Positions 23,764 through 32,345 of a stretch of 48,439 nt of DNA are shown here, piece after piece; within the stretch, counting starts at the first letter, position 1; every line of letters starts with the position of its first letter. The translations under genes were made by a program, and so were the position numbers. The DNA is taken from NCBI RefSeq assembly GCF_000739815.1, contig NZ_BBJJ01000054.1, positions 1 to 48,439 on the forward strand, read 5' to 3'. This stretch comes from Paraburkholderia mimosarum LMG 23256 = NBRC 106338 (GTDB lineage Bacteria > Pseudomonadota > Gammaproteobacteria > Burkholderiales > Burkholderiaceae). The notes below the pieces were generated by a model, which did no database searches, was not told the origin of the DNA, and saw nothing but the letters and a program-made list of their open reading frames with translations.

Positions 23764-26700
23764 CTACGTTGAAACAGCTGGATGCACGGGCACAATGAAC
23801 TGAAAGACAGCCCCACGGGGTACGTTCGCACTCACCCACAAACGACCGCCGTGTGCCTCGACGATCGAGTGGCAGATCGAAAGCCCCAAGCCCATCCCGC
23901 TACTTTTCGTCGTATAGAACGGCTCGAACAGTCGCTCGACGTGCTCTGGAGCGATGCCTGGCCCCGAATCGCGCACCGTCACCCGGACACCCTCTGGTTC
24001 ATCAATAGCACTATGGATCGTCAATTCCCGTGGTCCGTCTTCAACCGCACTCATCGCATCGATGGCATTGATAACAAGATTCATGATCACCTGCTGGAGT
24101 TGCACGCGATCTCCTCTGATGAGCGGCAACGTCTGTGCAAGCTGCAACTGAATAGCAACGCCTCTCGTGTTCGCTTCATTGTGCGTGAGCGCTATGACCT
24201 CGCGAATCGCCTCGTTGATTTGCACCATCTCCTCGCACGCCGGGGTCTTCGTGATAAGGCCATGTATGCGCTGTATGACCTCGCCTGCTCGCCGGGTGTC
24301 GTGCACGATACGGCCAAGTGCTTCGCGGGCCTTGTCCACATTGGGCGGGTCGAAATCGAGCCAACGCAGTCCGGCTGACGCATTGACAGCCGTCGCGGCG
24401 ATCGGCTGCTTCATTTCGTGGCTGATCGAAGCCGCGAGTTGTCCAATGGACGAGACGCGGTTGGCATGCAGAAGCTCGAGTTGCATCTGGCGGGCTTGCG
24501 CTTCCACGCGTTTGCTCTCGGTCAGGTCGAGTACAAAGGCGATACTTTGGCTTCCGCGCTCTTCCAGTCTCGCAACGCCGATCAGCACGGGCACACGGCT
24601 GCCGTCCTTCCTGAAGTACTCCTTCTCGAAGGGGTGCAATGTACCCTTGACCTGAAGCTCCGGCATCCACTCCGTCCTGTCGCGCTCGAGCCACTCCGGT
24701 GGCGTGAGGTCGGTCCATCGCAGACCACCCGCCATCAGATCGTTTCTCTCGTAACCGACGATACGAAGAAACGCGTCATTGGCCTCGAGTATCCGGCCGT
24801 CGATATCCGCAATGAAGATGCCGACGATGTTGGCGTCGACAAGACGGCGGATCGTCGCTTCCCGTTGCGCGAGATCGCGGTACAAGTGGGCATTTTCGAG
24901 CGTCATTGCCGCTTGCGAAGCCAGTACCTTCAGGACCGCAATCCTCGCCGGAGTAAAAGCGCCTGCGGCGAGGCGGTTCTCCAGGTACAGCAGCGCAATC
25001 AGCCTTCCCTGTTTGACGAGCGGCAAGCAGAGGATCGACCGCGCGTGCTCGCGCGCGACGTATTCGTCGTTGGCGAACGCGCCGCGAGCCGACGCATCGT
25101 CGAGGATGACGCTCTCCTGGGTACGCGCGCAATATCGCAGCACCGATTCGGGCAACTGCACAGTATCGATCGGTGCGTCGCGAAGCGCGACGGTAACTGC
25201 GCTGCCGTCTGTGCGCGCCTGCGCTTCGATCCACAGCTCGGTCCCGCGCGGGAGCACCAGCAAGCCCCGTTGCGCACCCGCATGTTCCACCGCCGTTCGC
25301 ATCAGCGCTTCGACCAGGTTTTCGAGCACAATTTCGCCCGATACGATCTGCGAGACGCGGAGCACGGTAGCGAGATCCAACTGCTCGATCGGCGTTCCGC
25401 CTGTGGCCGTCTGACGCGAATCGACCGCATGAGGCTCCAGATTCGGGTAGCGCTGTTCGAGCTGTCGCGCTTTACCATCGGCTCCCCAACGCAGATAAGC
25501 GTCATGGGCGTCCTGCAGGTAGACGCGGGCGACCTTCGCGAAACCACGCGTCGAATAAAAGCGCGCAGCAAGTTCGTTGGCAAGCGCCTCGTTGTGTACG
25601 AAGCCGTTGGCCTCGGCGGAGCGTATGGCCCGCTCATAAAGCGTTTGGGCATCGAGCGCGCGACCCTCGATCCTGGCGATCTCCGCCCCCACCAGCGCAG
25701 CGCGGTTCTCGAAGTTCTCCGGACAAATATCCGCCCACATCTCGAGTTGTCTTTGATGGTCGGCGAGCGCGTCCAGATGAGCCCGCCGCTCATCAGCCGT
25801 GGCGGTATCGAAAGCAGCCGCGCGACACAATGCGCCGTAGAAGCAGTATTCGGCCGTCTCGAAGCTGGGCGACGACCACAGCAGCCGTCGCGCCCGCAAT
25901 GCCGCATCGATCGCTGCACCATAGTCGCCCGCGAAGAACCGCGCTTGCAGCTTGCGGACCCAATACCAGCATTCGGCAATCGCCGTGTCCGCTTTTTCCG
26001 TGAAGCCGCGCTCGATCCTATCCTCGTCGAAGTCCACATCGTCGAGTCTGCCAAATGTCGGCGTGAGCCCTCTTAGCGTTCGCACGAGACCAAGCTGGAC
26101 GCTGATGCCATCAACGAAGGCACCGCATTGCATCTTTTGCGCAAATGCGAGACCCCGCTCGATTTCGCGTTGCACCTGTTCGAGCGGATCGCCGGCGGCA
26201 AGCAGGCCCGTATTGAGGTGGCTGCAACTGTAGACCGCGCCAGTCAGATCCCCGCTTTCGTTGGCCGCCTCGAACGCACGACGCACCAGTTCGCGTCCGG
26301 CGCGGACATGTCGTGTCCACGGCAGCACGACGCTGCCGAAGGCGATATACGTCGCGGCCTGGAAGCGCTTTAATCCGCGCTGCTCGACCAGCTGGCAGCC
26401 GAGCAAGCCGAAGCGATATCCGCTTGCGTAGTCGCCGAAGCGCGGCCCGGCGATCACGCCGAGCAACGCATAGGCGAAAGGAGACCCGTCCGCGTTGCCG
26501 CGTTCGAGACTCAGATTGACGAAGCGGCATATGACGAGGCAACCCAGGTTCGGGCTCGTATAAAAGGCAGGCACCGCGAGTTTCGCGAGAACTTCGGCAG
26601 TCGCAAGCGAAGCGGGGTCGCTCATCAGCGGCAAATCAACCAGTGCCTCTAGCGGGCGGTCTGCAAGGGTGGACCAGATCCGTTGATATTCCTCGCGCGC

Positions 26701-29298
26701 TTCCTGTTCAGTCGGCTCGAGCGACCACGCTATGCCCATACGCCGCAGGCATTCGAGCCCGACGGCGACCGCGCGGCCGCTCTGATCGCGGGTCACGTGC
26801 AGGTCGATGCGCAGACACGCGACTCGCGCTGCTTCCGTCGCGTTTTCCGTGCGCGCCGCCAGTACGGCCGGACGTTCGTCCGCAGCAGCCAGCGCGCCAG
26901 TCAGAAATGCGCATTCGGCGCGGTGCAACTCCAGCGCGAAGATGAGGTCCCTCTGGCGACGCCAGGCATCGTCGCCCAGGAGCGCAACGCCGGCTGCGAG
27001 ATACTGAAGCGCGGAGGCGTAGGCGCTGGATGCCTTCGCGCGCTTCGCGGCGATCAGATTGAATTCGGCAAGCTGATCGCGCTCTGCGCGTGACTGGATC
27101 AGCGCAATCGCGCGATTGAGCTGGTTGACGATCTCGAAGATCATCTCGTCGCGCTTGTCGGCCGGCTCCGCCAGCAGTCGGCCGATTCGAAGGTGGAAAG
27201 CGTCCCGCCGGGCTGCGGGGATCAGCGAATACGCGGCTTCCTGAACGCGATCGTGGCTGAACCGGTAGCCGCTCGCACTACGCTCGATCAGTTCCAGCCG
27301 CAACGCAGGCCAAAGCGCCCCATGAACCTGCTCGTCCGACGTCCCGAGCACAAGTGAGAGCGTCGCGGTCTCCGCGCTGTTGCCGAGGCACGCGAGCTGC
27401 TGCAACGCCTTCTGTGTCAACTGCGGCAGGCGCGTGAGCTTCGCGACCATGAGGTCGACGACGTTATCGGTATATCCCCCCGTGGCATGGATATGCTCGA
27501 GATCCCAGCACCAGCGGGCAGCAGCGTGATCGAAAACGAGCAGCCCCGCGTCAGCGAGCGACGACAGGAACTGTATGGCAAAGAACGGATTGCCGCCCGT
27601 CTTCTGGTGGATCAGATCCGCGAGCGGTGCGGCGTACGCGGGCTCGCAGCATAGCGCGTCCGCGAGTAAGTCCCGTAGATGCGCTTGCCCGAGCGGTGCA
27701 ACCGCAATCCGGGCCACTTTGCCACCGTTATCCGCGATCGCCTTGAGCGTACGCATCAGCGGATGGTCAGCGATGACTTCATTATCGCGGTAGGCACCGA
27801 TCAACATGAGGTGCTGAAGATCGGACCGGGTCAGCAGGACTTCGAGCATATCCAGCGTGGCCGCGTCGAGCCATTGCAAGTCGTCGAGAAAGAGCGCCAG
27901 CGGATGCTCCGCTTGCGCAAATACGCCGATGAAGCGCTGGAACACCCGTTGAAAACGCCGCTGCGCGTCCTGTGGCGCAAGCGCGGGAACCGGCGGCGGT
28001 TCACCGATGATGAGCTTGAGCTCGGGAACGAGGTCGACGATCAGCTGTGCGTTCGGGCCGAGCGCCTCGGCAAACGCGTGGCGCCAGCCGGATAGCTCGG
28101 CTTCGCGCTTGCCGAGGAGCGTCCGCACGAGGCTCTGGAACGCCTGGGCGAGCGTCGCATAGGGAATGTCGCGCTTGTACTGGTCGAACTTGCCGGCAGC
28201 GAAGAGTCCGTGCTGTGGCACGAGCACCCTGTGCAGTTCGTTGACGACCGACGACTTGCCAACGCCTGCATAGCCAGAGATGAGCACCAGCTCGGGCACA
28301 CCGTTCTTGACGATGCGATCAAACGATCTGAGCAAAGTCTCGACCTCATGGTCCCGACCGTAGAGCTTTTCCGGAATGAGCAGTCGATCGGGCGTGTCCT
28401 CTTGTCCGAGCGCGAAGTCGTCGATGTCGCCGGCGGCCTCCCAGTCGGCAAGGCAGCGCCGCAGATCGCGCTCCACGCCGCCCGCGGTCTGGTAGCGCTC
28501 CTCGGCGGTTTTCGCCATCAGCTTCATGATGATGGCGGACACCACTACGGGCACACCCGGGCACGTCTCGCTGGGCGGCACCGGCTTGCGCGCGATGTGG
28601 CAGTGCACCCACTCCATCGGGTCCGCGGCGGTGAACGGCAGCGAACCGGTGAACATCTGGTAGAGCGTAACGCCGAGCGCATAAAGATCGCTGCGGGCGT
28701 CGATTGAACGGTTCATGCGCCCGGTCTGTTCGGGTGCCATGTAGGCAAGGGTACCGGCAAGCGCCTCGGGCGGCTCGGGGGCCTGTCGCTCGCGCCGCAG
28801 CTGCGAGGCGATGCCGAAGCCGGTTAGCCGCGGCTGTCCGTCGGTGCAGTTGACGAGGACATGCGCCGGCGTGAGGTTCTTATGGACGAGGCCGCGCTGG
28901 TGAAGCTTGCCCAGCGCAGCGGCAATGCCAACGGCGATGCGCAGAGCAGCGCCCACCGCCATTGGTGCGCCGATTAGCCGATCAAGCGGCTCACCACCCG
29001 GATCCTCGAGTACCAGCAGCGCCTCACCGCCGTCACGGAGCAGTTGCAGCGGCCGAACCGCCCACGCGCCATCGAGTTCGTCTTTCAGTTCGAATTCGTG
29101 GGCCAGGTGGTCGAGCCTGGCAGCCAAGGGCTGCACGGTGGCGGACCGCGCAATCAGCAGCAACTCGTCGCCGCTGCCGGCAGGCCGTCGCACGCGGCTG
29201 ACGACGCGCTCGCCGTCCGCCCACGCGACGTGGAAACCGTCGCGCATCTCGCCGTATTCATGTATAGCCATTTGCCGCCCCCGCCGTCTCTTAAGCAT
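23764..29298 (-). CDS. Giant kinase-like/STAND ATPase/GAF/PAS sensor histidine kinase
   Basis: An 1844-residue cytoplasmic sensor. Order: protein-kinase-like domain (about 15-290); AAA/STAND ATPase with Walker A GYAGVGKSS near 345 and Walker B LALFLDDLQWLD near 460; a long helical TPR-like region (about 650-1290); GAF (about 1310-1475); PAS (about 1483-1596); HisKA with the phospho-acceptor H1627 in SHEMKQPIAA; and HATPase with NLVINAIDAM, DSGPGIAP and GMGLGLS. The kinase domain looks catalytically dead: HRD is HKN and DFG is GFG. No membrane helix is seen. A second start at 29271 is possible. It lacks its own receiver domain and probably signals to the FixJ-type regulator at 37384, whose other candidate kinases share its transmitter sequence. 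Confidence 0.87.
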   Translation of the reverse strand: MLKRRRGRQMAIHEYGEMRDGFHVAWADGERVVSRVRRPAGSGDELLLIARSATVQPLAARLDHLAHEFELKDELDGAWAVRPLQLLRDGGEALLVLEDPGGEPLDRLIGAPMAVGAALRIAVGIAAALGKLHQRGLVHKNLTPAHVLVNCTDGQPRLTGFGIASQLRRERQAPEPPEALAGTLAYMAPEQTGRMNRSIDARSDLYALGVTLYQMFTGSLPFTAADPMEWVHCHIARKPVPPSETCPGVPVVVSAIIMKLMAKTAEERYQTAGGVERDLRRCLADWEAAGDIDDFALGQEDTPDRLLIPEKLYGRDHEVETLLRSFDRIVKNGVPELVLISGYAGVGKSSVVNELHRVLVPQHGLFAAGKFDQYKRDIPYATLAQAFQSLVRTLLGKREAELSGWRHAFAEALGPNAQLIVDLVPELKLIIGEPPPVPALAPQDAQRRFQRVFQRFIGVFAQAEHPLALFLDDLQWLDAATLDMLEVLLTRSDLQHLMLIGAYRDNEVIADHPLMRTLKAIADNGGKVARIAVAPLGQAHLRDLLADALCCEPAYAAPLADLIHQKTGGNPFFAIQFLSSLADAGLLVFDHAAARWCWDLEHIHATGGYTDNVVDLMVAKLTRLPQLTQKALQQLACLGNSAETATLSLVLGTSDEQVHGALWPALRLELIERSASGYRFSHDRVQEAAYSLIPAARRDAFHLRIGRLLAEPADKRDEMIFEIVNQLNRAIALIQSRAERDQLAEFNLIAAKRAKASSAYASALQYLAAGVALLGDDAWRRQRDLIFALELHRAECAFLTGALAAADERPAVLAARTENATEAARVACLRIDLHVTRDQSGRAVAVGLECLRRMGIAWSLEPTEQEAREEYQRIWSTLADRPLEALVDLPLMSDPASLATAEVLAKLAVPAFYTSPNLGCLVICRFVNLSLERGNADGSPFAYALLGVIAGPRFGDYASGYRFGLLGCQLVEQRGLKRFQAATYIAFGSVVLPWTRHVRAGRELVRRAFEAANESGDLTGAVYSCSHLNTGLLAAGDPLEQVQREIERGLAFAQKMQCGAFVDGISVQLGLVRTLRGLTPTFGRLDDVDFDEDRIERGFTEKADTAIAECWYWVRKLQARFFAGDYGAAIDAALRARRLLWSSPSFETAEYCFYGALCRAAAFDTATADERRAHLDALADHQRQLEMWADICPENFENRAALVGAEIARIEGRALDAQTLYERAIRSAEANGFVHNEALANELAARFYSTRGFAKVARVYLQDAHDAYLRWGADGKARQLEQRYPNLEPHAVDSRQTATGGTPIEQLDLATVLRVSQIVSGEIVLENLVEALMRTAVEHAGAQRGLLVLPRGTELWIEAQARTDGSAVTVALRDAPIDTVQLPESVLRYCARTQESVILDDASARGAFANDEYVAREHARSILCLPLVKQGRLIALLYLENRLAAGAFTPARIAVLKVLASQAAMTLENAHLYRDLAQREATIRRLVDANIVGIFIADIDGRILEANDAFLRIVGYERNDLMAGGLRWTDLTPPEWLERDRTEWMPELQVKGTLHPFEKEYFRKDGSRVPVLIGVARLEERGSQSIAFVLDLTESKRVEAQARQMQLELLHANRVSSIGQLAASISHEMKQPIAATAVNASAGLRWLDFDPPNVDKAREALGRIVHDTRRAGEVIQRIHGLITKTPACEEMVQINEAIREVIALTHNEANTRGVAIQLQLAQTLPLIRGDRVQLQQVIMNLVINAIDAMSAVEDGPRELTIHSAIDEPEGVRVTVRDSGPGIAPEHVERLFEPFYTTKSSGMGLGLSICHSIVEAHGGRLWVSANVPRGAVFQFIVPVHPAVST

Positions 29299-29634
29299 AC
29301 ACCCGACGACTTGTGATGACGGTGGCCGACTTTTGACGCGAAGTATTGCCCGTCCGTTGCTCGAGAATTAGCAGGCGTTAGGCGTTCAATGCGACCCGCG
29401 CATTTTCATCGACCGCGACGTTGACCGCATCGAAACAATGCTGTGATGCGATTCACGGGTTGATGCGTCAGGCGTCCGGCCCCGCACCCGCATGATCAGT
29501 TTTGGCAACTGGGTGGAAATTGCAGAGCGCAAGCACATAGCGAAAGCGCTGCATTGGTCTGAGGAAAAATTTTTTGATCTGGGCTTTCCACCCGCAAAGG
29601 TCTTCCAATAATTGAATGATCCGGGCGCAGAACC
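29299..29634. other. Gene-free stretch upstream of the giant kinase
   Basis: No coding frame with plausible codon use and start was found on either strand. It presumably carries the promoter of the giant kinase gene, but no clear -35/-10 pair or palindrome was recognised. It lacks the ATAC-N4-GTAT box seen elsewhere in the island. Confidence 0.4.
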
Positions 29635-29856
29635 TCAGTGCAACGTCCCGAACATGACGTCAGCGCATTCGGAGGGCGTCAAGCCCCAACGGAAATAGTT
29701 TTCAAGACGGACTGCGGTGAAGTTGTCCATGACATACATGGGCTGAATGTAGCCAACCGCAACAGAATGGCGATACCAGGATTCGATCCAGTTGTGCAGT
29801 TCGGCTACGTTCATCGAGTGATCGGCAGTTTCACATTCAGCGATGCTTTCCAACAT
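29635..29856 (-). CDS. Small hypothetical protein, 73 residues
   Basis: An unrecognised acidic, aromatic-rich protein (MNVAELHNWIESWYRHS, later LENYFRWGLTPSECADVMFG). The ATG at 29856 has GTGAGGA eight bases upstream; an ATG 10 codons earlier lacks this. Codon use is like that of neighbouring genes. No signal peptide or membrane helix is seen. The 800 bases upstream hold three ATAC-N4-GTAT boxes, so it may be controlled by the island's response regulator, though the nearest box is about 310 bases away. No function can be assigned. Confidence 0.6.
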   Translation of the reverse strand: MLESIAECETADHSMNVAELHNWIESWYRHSVAVGYIQPMYVMDNFTAVRLENYFRWGLTPSECADVMFGTLH

Positions 29857-30166
29857 TTGGCTATCCTCACTAAAAAGACAACGCAATTCATGGACTTATT
29901 CTGAAAGCGCGTCGATGCTTCGTTTCATCGACATGAACTGCCGGCTTTCCATCGGCAATCGCGGCGCAGTCGCCTCTACGATCGCGCCGCAGATTCACCA
30001 GAAGCCCGCGCGCCCAAAGTGGACGTCGCGAAAAATGGATCCCATAGAGACCGCTCGTCTCGAACGGAGCGCTCGATTGCACCGGCCATGCGACAAGATT
30101 AGTCCCGCCAGATTGATAATTCCATTCTACGAACGGGCAGCGCCTCCGCTACCTGGGCATCGAACG

Positions 30167-30184
30167 CCTATACGCGGGTATAGG
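30167..30184. promoter_or_regulatory. ATAC-N4-GTAT box 1
   Basis: CCTATACGCGGGTATAGG is a palindrome with perfect 7-bp arms around GCGG. It shares ATAC-N4-GTAT with three other sites in the island. The short palindrome with 4-base spacer resembles sites of TodT/StyR-type response regulators (ATAAAC-N4-GTTTAT), so the regulator at 37384 is the candidate binder. Confidence 0.55.
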
Positions 30185-30264
30185 GCGCGGGCAGTTCGTG
30201 TGGGACACGCACGCACGTCGCAGCGGTCGAATTTGCACCTTGCCCGCCAGTCATGGCCAATCCG

Positions 30265-30423
30265 TCATACCGGCGTATAGCGCACTATCCACTCCGGAAA
30301 GCATAGCCAGTCGCCCAGCACGCCTTTGCTGATCGCGGGGTGCCCCCGCACGAAACCGGCTTGTGGCGCTTCGCGCCCGTACCAGCCGTACGCTTTCTTC
30401 ACCTCGCTGGCAATGCGAATCAT
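30265..30423 (-). CDS. Possible 52-residue small protein
   Basis: A minus-strand frame reading MIRIASEVKKAYGWYGRE to LCFPEWIVRYTPV. Codon third positions are mostly G or C, as in real genes here, and the composition (Trp, Tyr, Arg) is protein-like. However, no ribosome-binding site precedes the ATG, and box 3 overlaps its start while box 2 overlaps its stop. Its last 12 codons resemble a frame ending at 38567 (GVPEGIVRHTSV), which lacks an intact upstream part. It may be a real small gene, a remnant, or coding-like noise within a repeat. Confidence 0.35.
   Translation of the reverse strand: MIRIASEVKKAYGWYGREAPQAGFVRGHPAISKGVLGDWLCFPEWIVRYTPV
30266..30279. promoter_or_regulatory. ATAC-N4-GTAT box 2
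   Basis: CATACCGGCGTATA. It is embedded in a 40-bp segment (30263-30302) that is about 80% identical to the segment carrying box 4 at 38564-38603, in the same orientation. It overlaps the stop codon of the possible small gene. Confidence 0.5.
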
Positions 30424-30434
30424 ACGAACGTATA
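30421..30434. promoter_or_regulatory. ATAC-N4-GTAT box 3
   Basis: CATACGAACGTATA. It overlaps the start codon of the possible 52-residue gene. On the minus strand boxes 3 and 2 read CTATACG-N3-GTATGA, so they are direct repeats 156 bases apart as well as near-palindromes. Confidence 0.5.
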
Positions 30435-30680
30435 GAGCCGGCTAGCAACGGTAGGCGAAGGTCGAAACGCTAGCAGAATGGATTCGATACCGATCCCGCT
30501 CCTATTCTGGCAATCATGGACGGTGATGCTTCGACGCCAGATTGATGGCGTCGTGACAAGTGTCCGTCTCCGTCTAACAGGAGCCAATGCGTCGCAAGCT
30601 CGCCGTTTACGGCGGCAAGCAATCCGTGAGTCGCGGCGCGCAGGTGTTCCCGTCAAGTACGTCGGTGAAAAGGTTGAACC

Positions 30681-31133
30681 ATGTTCAGCAAGTGCACACG
30701 TCATGGCGATCTGGCCCAATCCGGGCTCGATGCCCGCAGCGGCCCGGAGCCACTTGGGTTCGCGGTCACCATGTCGGCACTCGTCGTCTGTTGGTGGGAG
30801 CTGATAGAGATAGCACTCGACTTCACATCGATAGACGCCGACACGCTCGCCACGACGATAGGCACTCGATTGATCGTGGTGGTGTGCGGGCTCGCGGTCG
30901 TACTCGAATCCCGGATCGCACGCTCGGTTTTATGTTTTCTTTGCGCGATCAGCGCGCTTGCGATCGCCCCAGCGCTTGCAGCAGTGCACCTTACTGAACC
31001 GCTGCTGCAACCAGCGGTCGCTTTCATCGACTGCGTAACGAAACTCCTTTTTCTGGCCTGCACCCTCGTCTCTTCCAAAGGCGGCCGCAGTCCAGCAGAG
31101 CGAATATCAGTCCCGCGTTCGCACCGGCCGTAG
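30681..31133 (+). CDS. Hypothetical small membrane protein
   Basis: A 150-residue protein with probable membrane helices at about 28-48 (FAVTMSALVVCWWELIEIAL), 60-78 (TRLIVVVCGLAVVLE), 82-103 (VLCFLCAISALAIAPALAAV) and 110-132. AAGG lies seven bases before the ATG. Base composition is slightly less GC-rich than its neighbours. It shows no recognised family and lies between the box region and the sensor genes. Frame choice is uncertain: another frame with AGGAG before its ATG at 30587 overlaps it. Confidence 0.5.
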   Translation: MFSKCTRHGDLAQSGLDARSGPEPLGFAVTMSALVVCWWELIEIALDFTSIDADTLATTIGTRLIVVVCGLAVVLESRIARSVLCFLCAISALAIAPALAAVHLTEPLLQPAVAFIDCVTKLLFLACTLVSSKGGRSPAERISVPRSHRP

Positions 31134-31465
31134 TGTCGCCGCGCATCCCGAAGCGGAAAACATCACACACCAACCTTCATTTCGAGCTAACTGACATGTC
31201 CAACAGACTGCACAACTGGATCTACATCGGCGCCAACGCATACGACGAATATACGTTCGTCCCATGGCTCAACCGCAACATGTACCGCAGAACAGTCGAC
31301 CTCCGCCATGTTTGCATCCAGTAACTGTTTTCTCCTGGCTGCCTGAGCTTCATGGCCTGACGTGGAATGCACTGATCGTCGTAGCGAGCAGGCCTCCTTC
31401 TCGTTGGGGCTTCGTTGCGAAATCACCGCCCTCCGTTCAAGCACGCCCTGTATGGAGTGCCCCAA
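31134..31465. other. Intergenic stretch without a convincing gene
   Basis: A 42-codon frame at 31196-31324 (start MSNRLHNWIYIG) exists but has no ribosome-binding site and no recognised family. Nothing else is seen. Confidence 0.35.
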
Positions 31466-32092
31466 TTGACACCACACTTCATTCCGGTCGTTTTCCTGGG
31501 CGCATCGGCGGCGATTACATGGTCGCTTGCGGCTGTGCGCATCGCCAACAGTCTCGCGCCGGCACTCGTCAGCGTGCTCGCGTGGCCGGAACGGGAGCGC
31601 ACAAAGCTTGCGGCTGCAACCTGCATTGCGATCGACGCTGTGTCGTCTTACCTCCAGGCGATGCAGCGCGATCTTTCGCTCGGCATCTGCGTCAGCCCCG
31701 AGCTAGTGACGAGCGCACGGCGCGATGCCTGCCGAGCGATAGACGAACTCGATTCTCTCGCCTCGGCAATGCGAGACGAAACGCCATCGTGCGAACAGCG
31801 CGTTGCCGCGGCCAACGTAATCGTTCGGCATTTGCGGCGGCTCGTCGACACCGTCTCGCCGCTGGAGCACCTGGCGGCTGGCACCTCGCATCCGGACCGT
31901 TGCCGACTCGCGGCCATCAACGCGAAGTGCATCGCCCTGCTTCGAGGCGCGCAGGTCGCACGCGACGAGAGCGGCGACGGCGCGATCCTGCCTGCCGCTC
32001 ACACGCCGCCGGCATTCTTTGTGCAGGTGATAGCCCAGAAGGCCACCGAAAGCGCTGCCGCGGTGGATGCCGTTCGCGCCACGATCTCATAG
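31466..32092 (+). CDS. Hypothetical protein with N-terminal membrane anchor
   Basis: About 208 residues if translation starts at the TTG at 31466, which has GGAG eight bases upstream; no in-frame ATG is available. Residues 3-27 (FIPVVFLGASAAITWSLAAV) form a signal anchor or membrane helix. The rest is Ala/Arg-rich and helical, with two Cys-containing segments (ATCIAIDAVSSYLQAM; INAKCIALLRGAQVA). Codon use is gene-like. No family is recognised. It lies 253 bases upstream of the binding-protein/kinase pair, on the same strand. Confidence 0.5.
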   Translation: MTPHFIPVVFLGASAAITWSLAAVRIANSLAPALVSVLAWPERERTKLAAATCIAIDAVSSYLQAMQRDLSLGICVSPELVTSARRDACRAIDELDSLASAMRDETPSCEQRVAAANVIVRHLRRLVDTVSPLEHLAAGTSHPDRCRLAAINAKCIALLRGAQVARDESGDGAILPAAHTPPAFFVQVIAQKATESAAAVDAVRATIS

Positions 32093-32345
32093 CGGTACGA
32101 CTGCTAGCGGATGGAAGTCGCTCTGTCCCTGTGGCACGGAGCAGCCCGTGCCTGTCCACGGACTCCGCGAGCCGCGAAAACGGCCGCCCACGCGATTCGA
32201 TGCTTTGCCAGCGGACCAGGAATCAACGCCGCCGCCGTACCACGTGTGGCAAACTTGCTGGGCGTGAGCTGCCCGGCCGCGGGGTCCTTGCCCCGACAGA
32301 TGCGATCACGTCCTCACAAGGGCAGCAGGCAGCAGGGGAATCAGC

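Larger units (their letters stand above)
29857..30680. other. Gene-poor region with repeated ATAC-N4-GTAT boxes
   Basis: Apart from one possible 52-residue frame (30265-30423), no convincing gene is present. The region holds three of the four boxes in the window (30167, 30266, 30421) and half of a 40-bp direct repeat whose other copy is at 38564. It looks like a control or relic region of the signalling island. Confidence 0.5.

Noticed and set aside
30587..30997. 136-codon plus-strand frame with AGGAG before its ATG
   Set aside because: The translation becomes Arg/His-rich without protein-like structure. The overlapping frame from 30681 has clear hydrophobic helices and is preferred, though the start signal is noted.
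31196..31324. 42-residue frame starting MSNRLHNWIYIG
   Set aside because: No ribosome-binding site, no family and no support from neighbours.
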